Shown in pieces: positions 8,041 to 16,945 of a DNA stretch of 50,048 nucleotides (within the stretch, counting starts at the first letter, position 1; every line of letters begins with the position of its first letter). The notes beneath the pieces were generated by a model. That model ran no database searches. It saw nothing but the letters and a program-made list of their open reading frames with translations, and was not told where the DNA came from. The stretch is taken from assembly GCA_025937785.1 (NCBI GenBank), contig JAICQQ010000037.1, positions 1-50,048 on the forward strand, given 5' to 3'. This stretch comes from Polyangiaceae bacterium. Lineage in GTDB: Bacteria > Myxococcota_A > Polyangia > Polyangiales > Polyangiaceae. Both the position numbers and the translations under genes were made by a program.

Positions 8041-9948
8041 GTGACCCCAGCAACTTTCGAGCGTTGTCGAGTCCTCGGTGTCGCGGCCTTGGGAGCTTCG
8101 CTGGTGCTCCTCGGCGCGTGCACCAGCGGCGTGACCGGTGGTGACAAGAACGGGTCCATTTCCGGGGGAGACGACACCACGGGCTCGGGGACCGGGGCAG
8201 GCTCGGCCATGGAAACGGGCAACGACGCCGGGTCGGGGACTGGGACGGGCGGAGGCTCGAGCGGAGGAGCCTCGGGCTCGGGGGACACGAGCGGGACCAC
8301 CGCGGGGGGAGGTAGCGGTGGCATCCCCCGCGACGAGGTGACGTTCGAATGCGACCCGGACGTATCGCCCAGCATCACGCCACTCCGGCGCTTGACGCGG
8401 CTGCAGTACGAGAACTCGCTCGGCGATCTGTTCGCCCCCGCGGGTATGCGCGACGTGGTCGAAAGCGCCGAGAGCTCGTTCGCCCAGCTCCCCCCCGACG
8501 GCGAGAACGAGAGCGTTTACATCGGCAACGATGCGCGCGTCAGCCAGCGCCACGTAGACGCCTACTTCGGAGTGGCCGAGAGCATCGCGGGTGCGGTGAC
8601 GGGCGATGCCGAGGCACGCGCCGCGCTCGCGGGTGATTGCGCCAACGACGATTCGCTCACTGAAGAGTGCCTGTCCGAGTTCGTGAGCGCCTTCGGCGAG
8701 CGCGTGTTCCGGCGGCCCCTCAGCGAGGCGGAGGTCGATCGCTACCTCGAGCTCCTCGACTCCGGCGATCCGGGACAAGAGGTCCTGCGCGGGGTGGTGT
8801 TCCAGCTCTTGATGTCGCCCCAGTTCCTGTATCACTTCGAGGTGGAGGGCGCGGCCGTCGCCGACGACGAGGGGCAGCTCGCGCTCGGGCCCTGGGAGCT
8901 GGCCTCGCGGCTCTCGTTCCACTTCTGGCAGTCGATGCCCGACGCTGAACTCTTCGACGCCGCGCGCGACGGCTCGCTGTCGACCGACGCTGGCTTCGAA
9001 GCGCAGGTGGCGCGCCTGTTCGACGACGAGCGCACCGACGCCACGCTCACGAAGTTCTGGCACGAGTGGTACCAGCTCGATGGCTTTGCCGGTTTCGCGT
9101 CGACGCCTGCGTTCGCAGCTTTCTCGAGCGGCGTCGACGCCAGCGACAGCCTGTATCGGGCGATGCTCGACGAAGTCGACACGCTCGTGCGGCACTACAC
9201 CTTCGAGACGGCCGGCACCTACCGCGACGTGCTGGCGTCGAACCTGATCTTCACGACCTCTTCCGAACTAGCGTCGCTCTACGGCATCGAGCCCTGGGAC
9301 GGCGCAGGAGAGCCACCGACATTCTCGGGCGACGAGCGCTCGGGCCTGCTCACGCGCGGGGCGATGTTGGTCGAAGGCAACGAGCTCACCAATCCGATCA
9401 AGCGCGGCGCCTTCGTGCTCCGCTCACTCTTATGCGAAGACGTGCATCCTCCGTCGGACCTGCCCGCCGAAGCGCTGGCACTGCCCGAGCCGGACCCGGA
9501 CATGAGCACGCGGCAGCGCTACGAGGCCAAGACGGCATCCGCCTCCTGCGCTGGTTGCCACTCGCAGATCAACCCCTTCGGTTTCGTGCTCGAGTCGTTC
9601 GATGCGCTCGGACGCTTCCGTACTGAAGAGCGCATCTACGACGACACCGGCGAACTGCAGAACACCGTCCCCATCGACCCCGTGGTGGACGTCGAGCTGG
9701 GGAGCGAAGAGTTCACCGTGTCGAACCCGGTCGAGCTGAACGACCAGCTGGCGCAGAGTGGTCTGGTCGACGATTGCTTCGCGCGCCAGTACTTCCGGTT
9801 CACCTACCGCCGCGACGAGTCGACGGGTGATTCCTGCGCTCTGGCGGGGATCCGCGACGCGGTCGCCCCGGGCGGTAGCTTGAAAGAAGCGCTGCGGGAC
9901 GTGGCTCTCAGCCCCAGTTTCCGGCAACGCGTGGTGGGCGAGCTGTGA
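8041..9948 (+). CDS. DUF1592/DUF1588 domain lipoprotein (PSCyt-like)
   Basis: 635 residues from a GTG start. Lipobox LLGAC follows a signal peptide, and a Gly/Ser/Thr linker follows that. The domain order is the usual one for this family: DUF1587 (LRRLTRLQYENSLGDLF), DUF1595 (FGERVFRRPLSEAEVDRYLELL), DUF1592 (LASRLSFHFWQSMPDAELF), DUF1588 (RSGLLTRGAMLVEGNELTNPIKRG, with CAGCHSQINPFGF) and DUF1585 (FARQYFRFTYRRDE, LKEALRDVALSPSFRQRV). CAGCH is a single c-type heme-like motif. The family is common in Myxococcota and Planctomycetes and is usually paired with a DUF1552 gene, as here 16 bases downstream. The biochemical role is unknown. Confidence 0.9.
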   Translation: MTPATFERCRVLGVAALGASLVLLGACTSGVTGGDKNGSISGGDDTTGSGTGAGSAMETGNDAGSGTGTGGGSSGGASGSGDTSGTTAGGGSGGIPRDEVTFECDPDVSPSITPLRRLTRLQYENSLGDLFAPAGMRDVVESAESSFAQLPPDGENESVYIGNDARVSQRHVDAYFGVAESIAGAVTGDAEARAALAGDCANDDSLTEECLSEFVSAFGERVFRRPLSEAEVDRYLELLDSGDPGQEVLRGVVFQLLMSPQFLYHFEVEGAAVADDEGQLALGPWELASRLSFHFWQSMPDAELFDAARDGSLSTDAGFEAQVARLFDDERTDATLTKFWHEWYQLDGFAGFASTPAFAAFSSGVDASDSLYRAMLDEVDTLVRHYTFETAGTYRDVLASNLIFTTSSELASLYGIEPWDGAGEPPTFSGDERSGLLTRGAMLVEGNELTNPIKRGAFVLRSLLCEDVHPPSDLPAEALALPEPDPDMSTRQRYEAKTASASCAGCHSQINPFGFVLESFDALGRFRTEERIYDDTGELQNTVPIDPVVDVELGSEEFTVSNPVELNDQLAQSGLVDDCFARQYFRFTYRRDESTGDSCALAGIRDAVAPGGSLKEALRDVALSPSFRQRVVGEL

Positions 9949-9964
9949 TCTCTCGAGGAAAAGC

Positions 9965-11574
9965 ATGAAATACGACCGAGTTCGACGCCGCCTGTTCCTG
10001 CAAGGCCTCGGCGGCAGCGTGCTGGCGCTGCCCCTGTTGCCGTCCCTGCTGCCGAAAAGCGCGGTGGCGCAAAACACCTCCCCCGTGAAGCGCTTCTTCG
10101 CCATCAAGTCGTACAGCACGCAAAACATCATCGATTGGTTCCCGTCCCGCGAGGTGAGCGGTTACGAACTGCGGCCCTACGGCGGAGACGGCGGCGGAAA
10201 CGGCAAGGACGACGGTACGCTCGCCCTGAACACGCAGCTCTCCGAGTCGAGCGGCAGTCATGCGCAGGGCGGGGAGTACTTCGGTCACGAGGCACCGCTC
10301 AGCGACTTCAGCGAGGGCATCTCGCGCATTCTGGGCACCGAGCTCACGCCCTTCCTCGACAAGCTTTTGCTCCTGCGGGGGCTCGATTTTCTGCCCGACA
10401 CCAATCACAACGACGGCGGCATGTTGGGCCACTACGCGGGCGGCTCCATCTCGGATCAAGCCGGCAACATCGAAGGCTGGCCGACCATCGACCAGGTGCT
10501 GGCCCAGTCGAGCAAGTTCTACCCGAGCACGCCGCTCGGGGGACGCAGCCTGCACCTGTCCCCCGGGCGCTCGAACACCTTCTCGTTCACCGAAGACGGC
10601 GATCAGGTCATCGCCGACACCAACCCGCGCACCGCGTTCGATCGCCTCTTCGGCAACTTCGAGCCTGGCGGCGAAGAACCCGAGGTAAACCCGAACCTCA
10701 AGCTCGTCGACCGCGTCTACGAGGACTACGCGCGTGCTCGCGATGGCCGCGCCATGAGCTCCGCGGACCGCCAGACCATGGAGCGCCACATGAGCTACCT
10801 GTCCGAGCTCCAAGATCGGCTCCAGGGCGGCGGTGCGGTCACCGGTTGCACCCCCCCGACGAACCGGCTTCCGTCCCCGCCAACGGCACCGACGTCGGCG
10901 ACATCCAGTCAGCGTTCGAGCTGATGATCGACGTGGCTGTCGCCGCCATCCAGTGCGACCTCACGCGCATCGTCACGCTCGACGTGTACAAGGCCGTGGG
11001 CAAGGCCGGCGGCAACGATCAGGGCTTCGAGCACAGCTGTGCCAGCTGCGAAGGCAACCCCAACCCCACCGACTGGCACCGCGCCGCTCACGACTGGGAT
11101 CAGCTCGATCAGCGCGAGAAGGTCGTGTCCATCAACGAATGGATCGCCCGCACGGTGTTCCAGCGGGTACTCGAACGTCTCGACGTCGAAGAAGACAGCG
11201 GCGAAACCTACCTCGACCGCTCCGTGGTGTTCTGGGGCAACGAGCTCGGCATGAACCACCTGAACTACAGCGTGCCCGTGCTGCTCGCAGGCAGCGCCGG
11301 CGGCTACCTCAAGACCGGCCGCTACATCGACTACATCGATTGGGACCGCAACGTGAAGTTCTCGCAGCACAACGGCATGGTCATCGAAGGCGTCCCCTAC
11401 AACCGCCTCATGGTCACGCTGCTGCAGGCCATGGGCCTGTCCCCCGAAGACTACGAGCGCGAAGCCGGCCAAGGCTTCGGCGAAACCCGCACCCTCGGCA
11501 AGAGCGCCGACGCCTTCGCCGTCGACTACGACTTCGGCCAGGTGGGCGCGGTGCTGCCCGGCATCCGCGCCTAG
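9965..11574 (+). CDS. DUF1552 Tat-exported protein, split by a frameshift
   Basis: The ATG at 9965 has GAGGA about ten bases upstream. The N-terminus RRRLFLQGLGGSVLALPLLPSLL is a twin-arginine signal. The frame reads DUF1552-type sequence (VKRFFAIKSYSTQNII, LDKLLLLRGLDFLPDTNHN, YPSTPLGGRSLHL) to about 10857. It then slips, and the homologous continuation (DEPASVPANGTDVGDIQSAFELMIDV to FGQVGAVLPGIRA) is in the +1-base frame, ending at 11574. The break coincides with a run of seven C at 10851-10857; eight would restore one protein of about 536 residues. This is either a sequencing error or a recent mutation. A decayed copy of the 3' end lies at 27183-27330. Confidence 0.85.
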
Positions 11575-11582
11575 CTCCCGTC

Positions 11583-11605
11583 GGTTCAAATCGCCCCCGC
11601 GCAAC
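11583..11605 (+). repeat. Dispersed repeat, copy 1 (tRNA 3'-end-like core)
   Basis: Directly after the DUF1552 stop lies a 23-base core containing TTCAAATCGCCCC and ending CGCGCAAC. The same 23 bases occur at 28585-28607, an 18-base version at 33513-33530, and a shorter variant at 19345-19360. The GGTTCAAATC part resembles a tRNA T-loop, but the flanking bases cannot form a proper T stem, so this is not a tRNA gene. Confidence 0.65.
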
Positions 11606-11617
11606 AATACGTGGACA

Positions 11618-11650
11618 ACGCCCGCCCCATTCGGCGGGCGTCTTCACATT
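11618..11650 (+). terminator. Rho-independent-type terminator after DUF1592-DUF1552
   Basis: A nine-base-pair GC-rich stem (ACGCCCGCC / GGCGGGCGT) with a six-base loop (CCATTC) is followed by a T-rich stretch (CTTCACATTT). It lies 44 bases after the DUF1552 stop, as expected for the end of this operon. Confidence 0.65.
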
Positions 11651-11804
11651 TCCCACAAGAAAAACGAGGGGTAAGAACTGGGCGCGCGCGACGTACAGGT
11701 TGCTCTCGGGCGTCAGAGTGATCTCTCCCCCCTTCAGGCACGCTCGAAGTGCCGCCCGAGCCCCTTCGTGCCGGAACTCCGCCACTAGGCGAGACCACGA
11801 CCCC

Positions 11805-13220
11805 ATGGACCAATCAGCGCAATCGACTGGCGACGGTACGCGGTATCCGATTCTCAGTTTCTTTCCGGCCGTCCAGTTCGCGCGAAACCTCGAACTGGGA
11901 GAATGGGTCATCGGCACGCCGCCCAGCACCACAGCATGGCGCCCCCCACCGTTTCGAGAGCTGGCTACCGCACTCTTGGAATCCTCCGAGCGAAGTGAAT
12001 TCAAGAAGCCGGCGCTCTTGTGGCATCGCGAGCACGGTTTCGATGGCAGCGCTCCTGAAGACGCCGAGGTACGCGCCATTCAAGCCGCCGTGCGTTTCGC
12101 ATTGCTCGACTACAACGACCAAGTGCCTCGTGACTACAACACGGCGTACCGCCTCGCGACGAGCGAGAACGGCGTCCTGTATCGCCAGCCGATCGATGAG
12201 GTTGGGCGCTCTGTGGCACACGAGATGGGCGGCGCGCTCAAAAGTGCGCTTGTTGGCGGCTGGAAGATTGGAGAGCGTCCCGTGTCCCTGCCGGACGCCA
12301 CTCAAGCGATCGATCGCCCTGTCCGGGTCTCGCAATGCTTGTCGGCCGCTGTGTATGCAGGTCTTCTCGCGGAAGGACAAGCAGCCCAAAGGATGGCGAT
12401 CGCGATCGAATGGCACGCGGTCGCATTGGCCAACCCGAGGGCTGTCACGCTGCAGCAACGCATTATTGCTTTGAAGACTGGCTTCGAAGCACTTTTTGGC
12501 GAAAGTAATTCCGTGGTCTGCGCGCGTGCGCTTCGCAGACTGTTCGAAGACGCCACTCGCGCGCACCACGCCCTGTTCCCGTGGCCGGGCTGCCTATGGT
12601 CGCCAACTGAGCGCGTCGATCTACCTCGCCAATACAAGGATAGGAAGGGGCGCATCAAGCCGGTAATTCGGAGCGAGCTCGAAGACTGGTTCGTGGCCTT
12701 CGCAGACGTGCGGAATTCGATCATTCATGAGGGCCGCATCCCCACAGACGCGTACCAGGCTCCTCCGGAGCGTCCCCTCTCGAGATACGCCGGCCACTTC
12801 TTCTGGATCGGCGAACGCGTGTTGCGCGAAGCGATCAAGGCGACACTCGGGCCGGAGATCCTGCTGTGCGGTTTGCTTGCTCAGCGGAAGCGATACGAAA
12901 AATTCGCCCCCGAGATCTTGGAGTGGCTCGCTTCCCAGCTTTCCGTCAAGCCGCCCACCGCGCCGCCTGTGCCACGAGCACCTGAGCCAACAGCGCGGTC
13001 CTTGGCAACGTTGCTGGACCAGCTGAAGTGTGAGGCTGCGAACGCCGTTCAGGTCCACAAGGGTGTCCCGACGCATCACGAAGCGCGCGCTCCGATGGAT
13101 GAGTATTGGGTCGCTGAGGTCGGGCCGATCGAAGTAATGATTACGCCGGGTGAGAAAGAACTACTCAAGCAAGCGGGAGCAGAAGACAGGCTGCGCGAAG
13201 ACTTCGAGGCATGTGACTAG
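11805..13220 (+). CDS. Unknown protein with HEPN-like Rx4H motif
   Basis: 471 residues from the ATG at 11805. The frame is open well upstream, but that part is not protein-like. No family is recognised over the N-terminal 270 residues (RYPILSFFPAVQFARNLELGEW and onward). Around residues 290-325 the segment LEDWFVAFADVRNSIIHEG contains R303-N-S-I-I-H308, matching the Rx4-6H signature of HEPN domains, with helical surroundings as in Apea-like HEPN proteins. HEPN proteins are often RNases in toxin-antitoxin or abortive-infection systems, so a defence role is possible but inferred. It stands alone on the plus strand and converges with the two-gene cassette that follows. Confidence 0.7.
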   Translation: MDQSAQSTGDGTRYPILSFFPAVQFARNLELGEWVIGTPPSTTAWRPPPFRELATALLESSERSEFKKPALLWHREHGFDGSAPEDAEVRAIQAAVRFALLDYNDQVPRDYNTAYRLATSENGVLYRQPIDEVGRSVAHEMGGALKSALVGGWKIGERPVSLPDATQAIDRPVRVSQCLSAAVYAGLLAEGQAAQRMAIAIEWHAVALANPRAVTLQQRIIALKTGFEALFGESNSVVCARALRRLFEDATRAHHALFPWPGCLWSPTERVDLPRQYKDRKGRIKPVIRSELEDWFVAFADVRNSIIHEGRIPTDAYQAPPERPLSRYAGHFFWIGERVLREAIKATLGPEILLCGLLAQRKRYEKFAPEILEWLASQLSVKPPTAPPVPRAPEPTARSLATLLDQLKCEAANAVQVHKGVPTHHEARAPMDEYWVAEVGPIEVMITPGEKELLKQAGAEDRLREDFEACD

Positions 13221-13275
13221 CGGGCGCGAGGCTCTTCGGCATGAACTCCAGCCACTGCGGCGTCGAACGCCCGGC

Positions 13276-13306
13276 ACGGCCGGTCAGCTTCCGGCCGTCT
13301 TCTCTT
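13276..13306. terminator. Hairpin between convergent genes
   Basis: An eight-base-pair stem (ACGGCCGG / CCGGCCGT) with loop TCAGCTT is followed on the plus strand by CTTCTCTT. It lies 56 bases beyond the HEPN-like gene and overlaps the stop codon of the convergent 143-residue gene. It probably serves as a terminator for the plus-strand gene. Confidence 0.5.
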
Positions 13307-13715
13307 CAGGGGGGTGCAATCTTCGCCTATCGTTTGCGTGCCGTGCTAGGCGCGCCCCTTGGGCTTCGGCCTTGCTGTTCGACAGACCAGCGAAATCGAT
13401 GATGGCGTGTGCTGGGTCGGGACAGGGGCCTTCGGTCACGGCGTCCTCGCTGACCGGCAGCCCAAACGCCTGGCACTCTCCGAAAGTTACGGCCCAAGTT
13501 CCGGACGATGCCAGCTTGTTGCATTGCGTGTGCAGTTCAAACGCGGCGACCGCGCTTGTCTTTGAGCTTCGCGCCACGGAAAGCTTCTTTTCGTCTTTTG
13601 CCGTTGGACGAAACGCCTGGCTGCCCACGCGGCCGTCTCGCACAAAGCTCGGGTGGACTTGGCGAAACAAAAGCTCTTCGAGATCAGAAAGCACGGTTGT
13701 CTCTGTTTCACCCAT
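13284..13715 (-). CDS. Small conserved protein, second gene of an unknown cassette
   Basis: 143 residues, translationally coupled to the upstream gene by a TGATG overlap. The sequence FRQVHPSFVRDGRVGSQAF, then KKLSVARS, SSGTWAVTFGE and DPAHAIIDF, looks like a compact conserved domain of a small-protein family I have seen as hypothetical in many bacteria, always without assigned function. There is no signal peptide or membrane segment, and the protein is soluble and basic at the C-terminus (RLARHANDRRRLH). The tight coupling with the 381-residue protein implies they work together, perhaps as a complex. Confidence 0.72.
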   Translation of the reverse strand: MGETETTVLSDLEELLFRQVHPSFVRDGRVGSQAFRPTAKDEKKLSVARSSKTSAVAAFELHTQCNKLASSGTWAVTFGECQAFGLPVSEDAVTEGPCPDPAHAIIDFAGLSNSKAEAQGARLARHANDRRRLHPPEEKTAGS

Positions 13716-14860
13716 CAGGCCTCGCCTCGCATCTGGGTGGCAAGGAAACTACCCAAGCGCACTTCTTGGCCGGGGTCGCTGAGAGCGAACGTTCGCTCGA
13801 TCATCTCATCAGCGTCCAAGCGGACGGCGCGAACTTCCGACAACTTGCGTGACCAGTCGAGCTCGGCAGAGATCTCCCAGTGAGGGCGCGACCACTCGGC
13901 TCGAACGCCGCCTGCGGGGGTGGGGTAGATGTGGGGCGTGGCTAGCTCAAACCCGATAGTGATGCTTTCTAGGAGCTTCGAAGACCAGGCGAGCGCCTCG
14001 GCGCAGAAGGCCACGCCTTCGCCATCGAGCCACCCATCTTGCAAACCTTTCAAGGAGTCGACTTGCACAGGCACGGGAATACGACACCCCGGACGACCTG
14101 ACGCCACATCGCCTTCCTCCGCAGCGCTGACGTCACTTGCCTGCGACACGCGAAGCAGCTTCCCCTCGGGGTCGTATACGCCTATCCCGGATACGCGAAT
14201 TGCGCTCTCCCTTTGAAAAGAGCGCAAGACCTGTGAGAGCAGGGACGGCGATACTCGCACAGGCACACGGCGGTCGTCACCGAGGCGAATCTCGAAGGAG
14301 TCTTGGTCCGCGTCAGCCTCACGGACCACACCGATCAAGTCGACGTCTTCCTCGTAGGTGCCTTGACCGGCGAGAAGGATCCGTCTCCGAACGTGGCGGT
14401 TGTATTCCGCGCCGACCCGTTCACCCGCGGGTGCGAGGACAACCGCCTCATCGTCCTTCAGCGTCCTGCCGAATGACGCAAACCTGACGGCGACGCTGGG
14501 CGTCAACCACGACGGCAGCGGTGCATTGGCAGAAACGGCCTCCACTGCGGCAGCAACCTCGTCGCGAGCCGTGTCGAACAGATCGCCCACCGGAAATAAC
14601 TGCGAAGCCGGGAGCTCTCGTTCAACAATCGGGATAGCGCTTCCCGGCTCGATCCGCGTCAAGCTGAGGCGGAACGAATCAGCAAAGCCCTTGGGCAAGC
14701 GTACGCGTCCTGGGTTTGCTGCGAAAAAGAACTCGCGGGCCACTGCTGCTAGGAGGTCACGGTACGCCGCGAGTTCGGGCAACGCCTCTAGCGGCATAGC
14801 TGCCCCGTCGAAGCGCTTGCCGCGAAAAACCAGGGTTGCGAAGGCCGAGCGGTGCGTCAT
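13715..14860 (-). CDS. Unknown 381-residue protein, first gene of the cassette
   Basis: I do not recognise the family. The N-terminal part reads AFATLVFRGKRFDGAAMPLEALPELAAYRDLLAAVAREFFF in outline. The centre contains beta-rich stretches (YEEDVDLIGVVREADADQDSFEIRLGD and VSGIGVYDPEGKLLRV) that could form an OB- or SH3-like fold. The C-terminal region is acidic (EISAELDWSRKLSEVRAVRLDADEMIERTF). There is no signal peptide or transmembrane helix. Its stop shares one base with the start of the 143-residue gene. The position beside a HEPN-like gene and near an EVE-HNH gene suggests a mobile or defence setting, but no function is assigned. Confidence 0.7.
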   Translation of the reverse strand: MTHRSAFATLVFRGKRFDGAAMPLEALPELAAYRDLLAAVAREFFFAANPGRVRLPKGFADSFRLSLTRIEPGSAIPIVERELPASQLFPVGDLFDTARDEVAAAVEAVSANAPLPSWLTPSVAVRFASFGRTLKDDEAVVLAPAGERVGAEYNRHVRRRILLAGQGTYEEDVDLIGVVREADADQDSFEIRLGDDRRVPVRVSPSLLSQVLRSFQRESAIRVSGIGVYDPEGKLLRVSQASDVSAAEEGDVASGRPGCRIPVPVQVDSLKGLQDGWLDGEGVAFCAEALAWSSKLLESITIGFELATPHIYPTPAGGVRAEWSRPHWEISAELDWSRKLSEVRAVRLDADEMIERTFALSDPGQEVRLGSFLATQMRGEA

Positions 14861-15160
14861 GGGCTGAACAACTGTAACCCGTGATGGGTGCGTTTTATGT
14901 CATAGCGCACCTGCTTCAGCCAAAAAAGCTCGGATGCTCAAACAGCAAAGCCCCGCACCGGTTGGGAGTTTAGCCAGAGCGGTCGCTGCGCTCGGCCTGA
15001 CGCGAGGGGTTTAGCTGAGAAACGGGTCGCTGAGCACGTAGCCTCGACGGGTTGAAATCCTCGGTAGACTGCGCGGTCTCAGCAAAAGATCCAGTAATTT
15101 CAGTACATTAGAGCATCGAGCTCATGTGCTGCCGCGCGCTTATCTCAGCGCTCAGTCGCG
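14861..15160. other. Spacer without a recognisable gene
   Basis: No convincing coding sequence, tRNA or repeat was found here. The composition is slightly more AT-rich than the neighbouring genes (for example CCAAAAAAGCTCGG and AGTAATTTCAGTACATTAG). The promoter of the minus-strand cassette presumably lies just to the right of 14860. Confidence 0.4.
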
Positions 15161-15862
15161 TTGACCCAGTGCCTGACTCACGCCATCGTCGGCAGCGTTG
15201 CCCAGCTTTCCGATCCGGCAGCACCGGTACTATCCCGGGTTCGGCTTAGGCCGCGATACGCGACGGCGAGTGGCCGGTGCGTACGAAGACTTGCTGGTGC
15301 TTTCGCCGCGAGCACTCGAGCACCTGCCCCACTGGCACTTGGGTGCTTGCGGGCAACCCGTAGCCTTACGTCGGTAGCTACGCGCCGGGCGGTCGCGAAG
15401 ACGATTGCCGAGTCCTCGTCGGAGGAATGGTTGGATCGCGAAGCGGAACGCGCGGGCGAGACGGTTCCCTCAGCGAAACCAGCCACGTTCTCAGAGCTGA
15501 TGAAGTATCCCGAGGGAAGTGGGCTTCCAGCGCAGCAGATCGTCGTGCGGATCGGAGACGTCCAGTTCTTTGGCGTCGCGGGTTCGCGCGGTGCGCAGCT
15601 CTCGCCGCTCTCGGCGGCTGCGACTGGGCCTGGTGCGATCAGCGGGAGCACGGCCTATGCTAGCGCTGTGCGAGCGTTTGCGAGCATCGCGGAGCCGAAC
15701 CTCGAAGACGTGGAGCTGATCGAACGTGCGCCCGAAGTCGCGCCGCTGCGGGATCGTAGCGGCGGAAAGCTTCAGCTTGGCGCCTCGTTCGACTTGCAAA
15801 AGACAAGCGCCTGGGTGTCGGCGAACGGCGATATTGAGATTCGCCACGCGCCGCCGCGCTGA
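15161..15862 (+). CDS. Hypothetical protein, start uncertain
   Basis: The frame is open for 233 codons. The second half has the strong third-position GC bias of local genes and plausible protein sequence (QQIVVRIGDVQFFGVAGSRG, AFASIAEPNLEDVELIERAPEV, ASFDLQKTSAWVSANGDIEIRH). The first half is rich in Arg and Ala with weaker bias and may not be translated. An ATG at 15500 would give a 120-residue protein. No family or motif is recognised. It could be the remains of a larger gene. Confidence 0.38.
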   Translation: MTQCLTHAIVGSVAQLSDPAAPVLSRVRLRPRYATASGRCVRRLAGAFAASTRAPAPLALGCLRATRSLTSVATRRAVAKTIAESSSEEWLDREAERAGETVPSAKPATFSELMKYPEGSGLPAQQIVVRIGDVQFFGVAGSRGAQLSPLSAAATGPGAISGSTAYASAVRAFASIAEPNLEDVELIERAPEVAPLRDRSGGKLQLGASFDLQKTSAWVSANGDIEIRHAPPR

Positions 15863-15973
15863 CACGACGACGTAAGACGATGTGCATCAAAGGCGTACTT
15901 GATCTGCCGTCGGCCGTCCGAGCACAGCGGCTTGGGGTACCACCCGCCATCTGCATTCCGGCGCCATCCCCTC

Positions 15974-16945
15974 TCATGCCCCCGAAGCGCGACGGAAGAT
16001 TTCCGCGCGATGGAACTCGAGAAAGCGCTCCTGCTCCTCGTTGAATGCGCCGACTTTCGGCGGCCGCTCCGGATCGATGCCCAGCTTGACGAGGCTCTTC
16101 TCCTCGGCAACCGGTGAGACAAGGAGACGATCATCTTCGAAGGAGATGAAGCCCCGATCGAAAAGGAAGTCAGCCTGCGGCGCTAGCATCAGCCCGTTGT
16201 TCTCGCTCAGTCGTTCTTCATTGGAGGCGTGGCGCCACGGCTTGATATGGCTCGCAATGAGGTAGACGGGATTCGTCACCTTCGTGATGCGACAAGCCTG
16301 CTCGACCGCGGCGACGCGACGCCGAAATTCACCCTGACCGCGGCGAGCCTTGACAAGAGCCTCGCGTTCGGTGCCCGCGAGCGGGGCGATGTCGATCTCC
16401 TCCAGTTGATGACGTTCCCAGGTGTCGCGTTCCCGTTCTTCTACAGATGCAATGAGAAGGCCCCGCGAATCCCGGATCGGCATGGGGTTACCGGCGCGTT
16501 CGACGAGCTCCCAGAGCAGCTGACCTAGCGGCAGCGGTAATGCGGCAAGATAGACTGACTGAAGGCCAAGGCCGTTCGCGGGGTTGAGTGGCGAGTATTT
16601 CGCCGGAAGTAGCGGGCGAACACGCTCCCAAGCATCTCGGGGAGCGACCGGAGTGACTAGACGGACGTAGTCGACGTCGGCGCGGTATCCTATCTCGCTC
16701 CAGTTCCGGCCCGCAGTGCCGAATTCGTCGGGCTTCGGAGCGTCATACCCAAACGAACCGATGTGCCCGTACGCGCGGATTGCAGCCTGCCGGTACGAGA
16801 AAACGCGGTCACCCGGAGCGACCTCTTTCATGTTCTCGTAGAATTGGTTGCGCGACTGGTCGCGGCGTCGCTTCGGAGACCACAGATAGCCGCCGCCAAT
16901 CTCTTGGCGGTAGGTTTGCTTCTGGTTCACCCACCAGTACCGCAC
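15974..16945 (-). CDS. EVE-HNH protein, likely modification-dependent nuclease
   Basis: 323 residues in two domains. The N-terminal 150 residues fit the EVE/PUA-like fold that reads modified bases (MRYWWVNQKQTYRQEIGGGYLW, FYENMKEVAPGDRVFSY, AIRAYGHIG). The C-terminal part fits an HNH_2 nuclease (EQACRITKVTNPVYLIASHIKPW, ENNGLMLAPQADFLFDRGFISFEDDRLLVSP). EVE-HNH fusions are known or predicted type IV restriction enzymes that cut DNA carrying modified cytosine. The stretch after NNGL lacks an obvious third His (PQADFLFD), so activity cannot be taken for granted. The gene stands alone between gene-poor stretches. Confidence 0.82.
   Translation of the reverse strand: MRYWWVNQKQTYRQEIGGGYLWSPKRRRDQSRNQFYENMKEVAPGDRVFSYRQAAIRAYGHIGSFGYDAPKPDEFGTAGRNWSEIGYRADVDYVRLVTPVAPRDAWERVRPLLPAKYSPLNPANGLGLQSVYLAALPLPLGQLLWELVERAGNPMPIRDSRGLLIASVEERERDTWERHQLEEIDIAPLAGTEREALVKARRGQGEFRRRVAAVEQACRITKVTNPVYLIASHIKPWRHASNEERLSENNGLMLAPQADFLFDRGFISFEDDRLLVSPVAEEKSLVKLGIDPERPPKVGAFNEEQERFLEFHRAEIFRRASGA

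Noticed and set aside
10833..11804. Long open frame upstream of the HEPN-like gene, giving a 795-residue product
   Set aside because: The N-terminal part is an out-of-frame reading of the DUF1552 gene (Arg-rich, non-protein-like). The real start is the ATG at 11805.
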